A stretch of 10,819 nt of DNA, from contig CAYLUU010000077.1 in NCBI GenBank assembly GCA_964386925.1, forward strand, positions 1 through 10,819, read 5' to 3'. Both the position numbers and the translations under genes were made by a program. This document shows positions 6,366 to 10,819 of the stretch, one piece after another. Under the pieces are notes generated by a model. The model did not search any database. It was given only the letters and a program-made list of their open reading frames with translations, and was not told the DNA's origin. The DNA comes from CAG-791 sp964386925 (GTDB taxonomy: Bacteria > Bacillota > Clostridia > Lachnospirales > Lachnospiraceae). The first letter of the stretch is position 1; every line of letters begins with the position of its first letter.

Positions 6366-7727
6366 ATGAAGAAAAAACAGGTTTTAAGTGCGGCGTTGGC
6401 AGCAACCATGGTTGCCGGCCTGCTGGCTGGATGCGGATCATCTTCTTCCGATTCCGGTTCAGATGCATCTACCGCAGCTGAGGAGACAGCAACTACAGAG
6501 GCTGCTGCAGAAGAGACCACAGAGGCTGCAGAGGAAGAAACCGAGACTGCCGATATCTCTGGTGAGCTGAATCTGATTCATTACCTGACAGAGGATAACA
6601 AGATTGCCGCTCTGGATGAGCTGGTTGCCGGCTTTGAAGAAGCCTATCCGAATGTAACTGTTAACGTAGAGGCAATGTCGATGGACAACTACTCTGACGT
6701 TATCAAACTGAGATTCTCAACCAATGAGGCACCGGACATCATCTTCGGTCAGCCGAAGTCCAACACGGATCTGATCGACAATGGTCTGATCATGGATCTG
6801 TCGGATCAGGATTTCGTTTCCAGACAGTCTGAAGGAGCTCTGAGCTGTGTAACCTACAATGACAAGGTATACGGCGTAGCACTTGATCAGATGGCAAACG
6901 TTGTGTTCTACAACAAGGACATTTTCGAGGAGCAGGGACTTTCTGTTCCTACAACCTATGATGAGTTCATTGATGTCTGCAAGAAGCTGAAGGAAGCTGG
7001 TATTACACCTTGTGCAGCAGGTTATACCGATGACATTGCTATCGGTGCAAACTGGTACACCATTTACTACGGTTCCAAGTGGGATCAGGCACAGAACAAT
7101 GCACAGGAGTTGATGGATGGCGCAAGCTTTTCTGATTATCAGGGCTACTACGAAGCACTGGATCAGTGGCGTGAGATCATGACCAATTACCAGAATGATG
7201 ACCGCAAGACCATCGATACTGCTCGCGCAGAGCAGATGTTCGCAAACGGCGAGACCGGAATGATCATCATCGGAACCTGGGGCCTGGGCGCTATCATGCA
7301 GTACAATCCGGACGGAAATTTCGGAGGATTCACGTATCCTTCTGAGAACAACGCAGATGACTGCGCAGTACCGGTTAATATCGATGACTGCTGGATGGTT
7401 TCTGAGGATACGCAGAATAAGGATGCTGCTCTGGCATTCCTTGAGTATGCAACCAGATCTGATGTAAATGCAGCATGGTGTGGAACATCTTCTCAGCTGA
7501 GCGCTCTTGACGGCGTTGAGTGCGATTCCCTTCCGGCAGCAGCACAGGATGTTGCAAACGAGATCGCAACCAAGAAGACAACTGCATGGGCATCGGTTTC
7601 CAACTTCTCCGGCCAGTTCAGCACTTCTTATTACTCCACGCTGCATGACTTCGCAAATGACGATGACATGACCAACGATGAGTGGGCTGCTGAGATCGAC
7701 AGCGAGTTCGCATCCGCAAGAAAGTAA
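6366..7727 (+). CDS. Carbohydrate ABC transporter extracellular solute-binding lipoprotein (family 1)
   Basis: This 453-residue lipoprotein should be anchored outside the membrane and capture a sugar or oligosaccharide for the two permeases encoded downstream. It starts at 6366 with AGGAGG at 6354-6359. The signal peptide has a KKK n-region and a hydrophobic core, ending in the lipobox L20-A-G-C23, with C23 the predicted lipidated residue. Residues about 24-65 are a Ser/Thr/Glu/Ala-rich flexible linker common in Clostridia. The mature domain begins with GELNLIHYLTEDNKIAALDELVAGFEEAYPNV and shows typical family-1 binding-protein segments, such as APDIIFGQPKSNTDLIDNGLIMDLSD, NVVFYNKDIFEEQGLSVPTTYDEF, and a MIIIGTWGLGAI strand. 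Many exposed Trp and Tyr residues (for example NWYTIYYGSKWDQ) suit sugar stacking. It is the first gene of the transporter operon, behind a structured leader. The exact ligand cannot be read from the sequence. Confidence 0.94.
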   Translation: MKKKQVLSAALAATMVAGLLAGCGSSSSDSGSDASTAAEETATTEAAAEETTEAAEEETETADISGELNLIHYLTEDNKIAALDELVAGFEEAYPNVTVNVEAMSMDNYSDVIKLRFSTNEAPDIIFGQPKSNTDLIDNGLIMDLSDQDFVSRQSEGALSCVTYNDKVYGVALDQMANVVFYNKDIFEEQGLSVPTTYDEFIDVCKKLKEAGITPCAAGYTDDIAIGANWYTIYYGSKWDQAQNNAQELMDGASFSDYQGYYEALDQWREIMTNYQNDDRKTIDTARAEQMFANGETGMIIIGTWGLGAIMQYNPDGNFGGFTYPSENNADDCAVPVNIDDCWMVSEDTQNKDAALAFLEYATRSDVNAAWCGTSSQLSALDGVECDSLPAAAQDVANEIATKKTTAWASVSNFSGQFSTSYYSTLHDFANDDDMTNDEWAAEIDSEFASARK

Positions 7728-7753
7728 GGCTTTTAAAGCTGGTTGATTTAACG

Positions 7754-7780
7754 GGGCATCGAGCAATCGGTGCCCTTTTT
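7754..7780 (+). terminator. Intra-operon terminator-like hairpin between binding protein and permease genes
   Basis: GGGCATCGA (7754-7762) pairs with TCGGTGCCC (7767-7775) as a 9-bp stem with one G-T wobble. The stem is capped by a GCAA tetraloop (GNRA class) and followed by TTTTT (7776-7780). It lies 26 bp after the binding-protein stop and just before the permease ribosome binding site. Such partial terminators in ABC operons can make the binding-protein mRNA more abundant than the permease mRNA; that role is inferred here. Confidence 0.75.
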
Positions 7781-7802
7781 ATCCGAAACAGGAGTAACTG
7801 TT

Positions 7803-8672
7803 ATGGCTATGAACGACAGAACTAAAAGGTTAGTACGCCGGGAAATCGTTGATTTCACCTTTGTACTGCCGGCATTAATCATATTCGTGCTGATAATCAT
7901 CATTCCGCTGATTTCCGGAATTCGATACACTTTCACGGATTGGAATGGAATGTCCAAACAGATCAATTACGTTGGACTGAAGAATTACATCACGGTTCTG
8001 CATGACCCGGATCTGATCAAGCCGATTCTGAATACGGCCCTGTATACCATCATTACGACCGTTGTCATCAATATCCTGGGCCTGGCACTGGCTATGATGG
8101 TTACAAAAGAATTTAAGGGAGTGAACGTAATCAAGAGTATTATCTTCATTCCGCTGGTTGTAAGCCTTGTCCTCGTATCCTATATGTGGATGTATGTTTA
8201 CAGCGATTTCTTCAGCATTCTGGGTCTTGAAAGCCCTCTGATCAAGGAAAAAACCGTTATTGTCGGTCTGTGCGCAATGGCCATCTGGAAAGAAGTCGGA
8301 CTGGCAATGATGATCTATCTTGCGGCGCTCAAGGGCGTGTCTTCTGATTACTATGAAGCGGCTACCATAGACGGAGCTGGGTTCTGGGATAAGTTCCGGC
8401 ATATCACAATCCCCATGATCGCTCCGGCTTTTACATACTGCATTCCCTACTGGATCGCAGGCGGTCTGAGAATGTACGACTACTCTTATGTAGCAACAGG
8501 CGGCGGTCCCAATCATGCCAGTGAGTCAATGGCTTACTACATTTACGAGTACCTGTTCCCGTACAATAAGGTTGGATACGGACAGACGGTGGCAGTGATT
8601 TACCTCGTATTCTGTCTGGTTCTGTCCCAGATCGTGACGAAGCAGCTGAGAAAGAGGGAGATTGAATTATGA
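7803..8672 (+). CDS. Carbohydrate ABC transporter permease, MalF/UgpA-like (CUT1)
   Basis: This 289-residue inner-membrane permease probably forms the translocation pore with the next gene's product. The ATG at 7803 is chosen for AGGAG at 7790-7794 with an 8-nt spacer; a second ATG at 7809 and a GTG at 7770 are alternatives, the latter inside the preceding hairpin. About six membrane segments are visible, starting with FVLPALIIFVLIIIIPLISGI (a typical CUT1 first helix). The ATPase-docking EAA loop is at 185-204, with YYEAATIDGAGFWDKF followed by ITIPMIAPAF. The segment FTDWNGM after the first helix is also typical of MalF-type subunits. Its stop overlaps the next gene's start (ATGA at 8669-8672), so translation is probably coupled. 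Confidence 0.94.
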   Translation: MAMNDRTKRLVRREIVDFTFVLPALIIFVLIIIIPLISGIRYTFTDWNGMSKQINYVGLKNYITVLHDPDLIKPILNTALYTIITTVVINILGLALAMMVTKEFKGVNVIKSIIFIPLVVSLVLVSYMWMYVYSDFFSILGLESPLIKEKTVIVGLCAMAIWKEVGLAMMIYLAALKGVSSDYYEAATIDGAGFWDKFRHITIPMIAPAFTYCIPYWIAGGLRMYDYSYVATGGGPNHASESMAYYIYEYLFPYNKVGYGQTVAVIYLVFCLVLSQIVTKQLRKREIEL

Positions 8673-9505
8673 TTCACAACACAAGGTATAAAATCTTACA
8701 TCTTTTGAAAATTGTTGTCCTGTGGTGTTTTGCGGCGATCTGCCTCGCACCGTTCTACGTTGCGATCTGCTATGCATTTAAGTCTAAGCAGGACCTGGCG
8801 AAAACCAAGCTGGCCTTCCCGACCAAGCTGTATCTGGACAACTTTATTGATGCCTTTCAGCTGAAGAATTATTTCAGCTCGGTTCTGAACAGTGCAATCG
8901 TTGCTGTGTTCGTAGTACTCCTGATCGTGGTGTGCTGTTCCTCGGCGGCGTATATGATCACCAGAAAAAATAACAAGGTGTATAACTTCATCTATTATTT
9001 CTTCCAGATGGTTATCCTGATTCCGTTCCAGTCCATCATGTTCCCGCTCTATCAGGAACTGTCGAGAGCACATGCATTGAACACGTTGTTCGGCGTTATC
9101 ATCGCAGAGCTTGGTGTATACATGGGCTATTACGTATTCTTGTATGCGGGCTTTGTAAAGAGTGTTCCGGTTGCGCTGGAGGAGGCGGCTATGATCGACG
9201 GCGCGACACGGTATCAAGTCTTTTTCAAAATTGTACAGCCGCTGCTGAAGCCGATCACGATGACGGTCGTGGTGCTGTGCTTCCTGTCCTCATGGAATGA
9301 CTTCTTTCTGCCGCTCATCCTGATCCAGAAGGACAGCATGAAGACTCTGCCGCTGATGCAGTTCTTCTTCTTCGGACAGTACACATCGAATGTCAACCTG
9401 GCATTTGCAGCATCACTGATTGCGCTGGTTCCTCCGGTTATCGTGTACTTCTGTTCACAGAAATACATCGTTGCCGGAATGACAGCAGGTGCGGTGAAGT
9501 CATAA
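8669..9505 (+). CDS. Carbohydrate ABC transporter permease, MalG/UgpE-like (CUT1)
   Basis: This 278-residue second permease pairs with the preceding one. Its start ATG at 8669 overlaps the upstream stop by 4 nt, and a GA-rich ribosome binding site (GAGGGAG) lies within the end of the upstream gene. Six likely membrane segments are visible, beginning with KIVVLWCFAAICLAPFYVAI. The EAA loop is at 171-190, with EEAAMIDGATRYQVFFKIVQ followed by PLLKP. The sequence FPTKLYLDNFIDAF after TM1 and the C-terminal QKYIVAGMTAGAVKS are hallmarks of MalG-type subunits. No ATPase gene follows. The complex would need an MsmX- or UgpC-like ATPase encoded elsewhere, as is common for CUT1 operons in Bacillota. 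Confidence 0.95.
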   Translation: MIHNTRYKILHLLKIVVLWCFAAICLAPFYVAICYAFKSKQDLAKTKLAFPTKLYLDNFIDAFQLKNYFSSVLNSAIVAVFVVLLIVVCCSSAAYMITRKNNKVYNFIYYFFQMVILIPFQSIMFPLYQELSRAHALNTLFGVIIAELGVYMGYYVFLYAGFVKSVPVALEEAAMIDGATRYQVFFKIVQPLLKPITMTVVVLCFLSSWNDFFLPLILIQKDSMKTLPLMQFFFFGQYTSNVNLAFAASLIALVPPVIVYFCSQKYIVAGMTAGAVKS

Positions 9506-9533
9506 GAGCGTTTTATAGCAGATAAATGAGGAG

Positions 9534-9569
9534 CAAGTGGAAATGACGAGGGTTGTTTCCACTTGTTTT
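9534..9569 (+). terminator. Terminator- or attenuator-like hairpin before the glycosidase gene
   Basis: CAAGTGGAAA (9534-9543) is perfectly complementary to TTTCCACTTG (9556-9565), giving a 10-bp stem with a 12-nt loop, and TTTT follows (9566-9569). It lies between the second permease stop and the glycosidase start. The stem is AT-rich, so termination may be partial. A strong GAGGAG (9528-9533) abuts its left arm and a mini-ORF runs through it, which makes attenuation possible. Confidence 0.6.
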
Positions 9570-9605
9570 CAGATAAGGGAATCAATGGAGAGGGAATTGC
9601 AATGA
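9543..9605 (+). CDS. Possible 20-codon leader mini-ORF coupled to the glycosidase gene
   Basis: An ATG at 9543 is preceded by GAGGAG (9528-9533) with a 9-nt spacer. It opens a 20-codon frame whose TGA (9603-9605) overlaps the glycosidase ATG as ATGA. The frame crosses the loop, right arm and T-run of the hairpin at 9534-9569. A ribosome here would melt the hairpin and deliver translation to the next start. The predicted peptide is polar, rich in Arg and Glu, with no run of one amino acid. It is unlike any family I know, and use of the start is unproven. GAGGAG could instead be a chance motif. Confidence 0.3.
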   Translation: MTRVVSTCFQIRESMERELQ

Positions 9606-10699
9606 AGAGAAGATGGACAGAAGAGGAAATCTGGAAGTGGTACAACGAGCATGAGTGGATCAGCGGCTGCAATTTTATTCCCAGTGGTGCCATGGACGGC
9701 ATGGTATGGATGCTGCAGGAGTACGATCACGAGAATGCCTTTAAGGATGCGGCAAAAGAAATCGCGTTAGCAGCCAGTGTCGGCCTGAACAGTGTGCGCG
9801 TCTTCCTGCCATTCTATCTGTGGCGTGTACAGCATGACTCCTTTATGAAGAATCTGGAGCAGTTCCTGTGCCTTCTGGATCAATATCATATGACCATGAT
9901 GCCGGTTATTTTCAATGATTGCAGCGTGGCAAAGCATCTGTATTCAGAGCCAGTACTGGGGCCGCAGCCGGAGCCCGTACCGGGCTATTTTGGCGGGAGT
10001 GCAGTGACACCATTTGATGATGATACGCAGAATGGTGACATCACGGGATACATTCCGACAGATGATCCGGAAATGGTGTCGGTGGCGGAGGCGTATGTGC
10101 GGGAGCTGGCGAGAACCTATGGACAGGATCCCCGCATTCTCATCTGGAACGTGTGGAATGAAGCAGGCAATTCACAGCGCGGAGATAAGTCAATGCCGAT
10201 GCTGAAGAAGACCTTTGCATGGTTCCGTGAGGAGGATGTATCACAGCCGTTGACGGCAGATGTATGGGGCGCCGGTGCTGAGCATCCGTATGGATGGCTG
10301 AAAAATCCGGGAATATATGCGGATATTGAGCGGGAGGCCATTGCACAGTCGGACATTGTGAGCTTCCATTTCTACGGAGACTACGAGCATTCCCGTCAGT
10401 ACATTCGGATTCTGAAGGAGTATGGACGCCCGCTGATCAATACCGAGTGGATGCATCGCCCATATCGCAGCATCATTCAGACACACCTGCCGCTCTGGAA
10501 GAAGGAGAAGGTGGGCAGTTATTTCTTCGGCTTTGTAAACGGCAAGGCCCAGTTCAATTACGTCTGGGAGTTCATTAAAAAACTTCCGGATATCGACACC
10601 AGATTGTGGATGCACGACATTTTCCACAGCGACTTTACACCTTATGATCCGGAGGAAATCGAAGTGTTGAAGGAGTGCAACAGGGATAAAAAAATGTAA
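9602..10699 (+). CDS. Cytoplasmic clan GH-A glycoside hydrolase (cellulase/xylanase-like TIM barrel)
   Basis: This 365-residue enzyme has no signal peptide or membrane segment, so it should act inside the cell on a sugar imported by the adjacent ABC transporter. The start at 9602 has GGAGAGGGA at 9587-9595; a TTG at 9563 is an unlikely alternative. Clan GH-A features are visible: a TIM-barrel beginning around WISGCNFIPSGAM (19-31), the strand GLNSVRVFLPFYLW (61-74), the acid/base E187 in LIWNVWNEAGN, and the likely nucleophile E282 in PLINTEWMHR. Both are separated by a span normal for retaining clan GH-A enzymes. Relatives of this type are often annotated as 1,4-beta-xylanase or GH5-like cellulase, but I cannot assign a CAZy family or substrate. 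The gene is the fourth in the transporter operon, supporting hydrolysis of an imported oligosaccharide. Calling it a polysaccharide-degrading cellulase would be misleading, because it is intracellular. Confidence 0.85.
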   Translation: MKRRWTEEEIWKWYNEHEWISGCNFIPSGAMDGMVWMLQEYDHENAFKDAAKEIALAASVGLNSVRVFLPFYLWRVQHDSFMKNLEQFLCLLDQYHMTMMPVIFNDCSVAKHLYSEPVLGPQPEPVPGYFGGSAVTPFDDDTQNGDITGYIPTDDPEMVSVAEAYVRELARTYGQDPRILIWNVWNEAGNSQRGDKSMPMLKKTFAWFREEDVSQPLTADVWGAGAEHPYGWLKNPGIYADIEREAIAQSDIVSFHFYGDYEHSRQYIRILKEYGRPLINTEWMHRPYRSIIQTHLPLWKKEKVGSYFFGFVNGKAQFNYVWEFIKKLPDIDTRLWMHDIFHSDFTPYDPEEIEVLKECNRDKKM

Positions 10700-10756
10700 C
10701 TATTCAGCACCAAAAGTCTATCAACTGCACGGAAGATCGTGCGGGAAGGGGGAGAA

Positions 10757-10819
10757 ATGGATACCATAGAGATTGTGGAAGCCGGGATGCGCGTATGTTT
10801 CCGTGTGAATGATGATAAG
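10757..10819 (+). CDS. Start of the next operon gene (3' truncated by window), product unknown
   Basis: An ATG at 10757 is preceded by AAGGGGGAG (10746-10754) and opens a frame that stays open to the window end, giving 21 residues with the segment VEAGMRVCFRV. The short beta-strand-like, Asp/Glu-containing start could be the N-terminal domain of a glycosidase such as a GH36 alpha-galactosidase. That is only a hunch from position and style. It follows the glycosidase by 57 bp without a terminator, so it probably belongs to the same operon. Confidence 0.6.
   Translation, partial: MDTIEIVEAGMRVCFRVNDDK

Noticed and set aside
6717..7766. 349-codon open frame on the minus strand
   Set aside because: It lies fully antisense over the binding-protein gene, has no recognisable domain, and its Cys/Ile-rich composition is what codon bias in the real gene would produce.
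7875..8516. 213-codon minus-strand open frame opposite the first permease
   Set aside because: Antisense shadow of a clear permease gene; no domain, and composition typical of a reverse-complemented membrane protein.
10727..10742. Hairpin between the glycosidase and the next gene
   Set aside because: GCACG/CGTGC is only 5 bp with no T-run; it could arise by chance.

Overview
The window looks like chromosome from a moderate-GC member of the Clostridia (Bacillota), most likely Lachnospiraceae. This is inferred from four things: strong AGGAGG-type ribosome binding sites, a YesM/YesN-type two-component pair beside a CUT1 sugar ABC transporter, a lipoprotein binding protein with a Glu/Thr/Ala-rich linker, and an Rpn-type nuclease with a Lachnospiraceae-like look. 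No rRNA, tRNA, CRISPR array, IS ends or integrase was seen.

Region 1 (1-1284) is the 3' part of a TRAP-transporter large membrane subunit (DctM family), cut by the window start. A perfect 14-bp hairpin with a T-run follows about 120 bp downstream. Region 2 (1354-2250, minus strand) is a lone PD-(D/E)XK Rpn-family nuclease gene. It carries a strong internal Shine-Dalgarno and in-frame ATG that could yield a separate 79-residue C-terminal protein, as in the intragenic antitoxins described for E. coli Rpn proteins. Region 3 (2251-2746) is a roughly 500-bp gene-free stretch. It holds a small structured inverted-repeat block, a good sigma-A promoter, and a sequence block that recurs in front of the transporter operon.

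Region 4 (2747-10819) is a carbohydrate-utilisation locus, all on the plus strand: a YesM-type sensor kinase, a YesN-type AraC-family response regulator, an extracellular sugar-binding lipoprotein, two CUT1 permeases, a cytoplasmic clan GH-A glycosidase, and the first 21 codons of another gene. The likely logic is that the kinase senses an extracellular ligand, the regulator switches on the binding-protein operon, an oligosaccharide is imported, and the internal glycosidase cuts it. No ATPase is encoded here, so a shared MsmX/UgpC-like ATPase elsewhere is expected.

The RNA-level layout is rich. There is a long-range hairpin leader before the binding-protein gene, an intrinsic-terminator-like hairpin between binding protein and permeases, and a second one before the glycosidase. 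That second hairpin is overlapped by a 20-codon mini-ORF ending in an ATGA overlap with the glycosidase start. The most interesting observations are the Rpn internal start, the sequence block shared by the kinase and binding-protein upstream regions, and the mini-ORF/hairpin arrangement.
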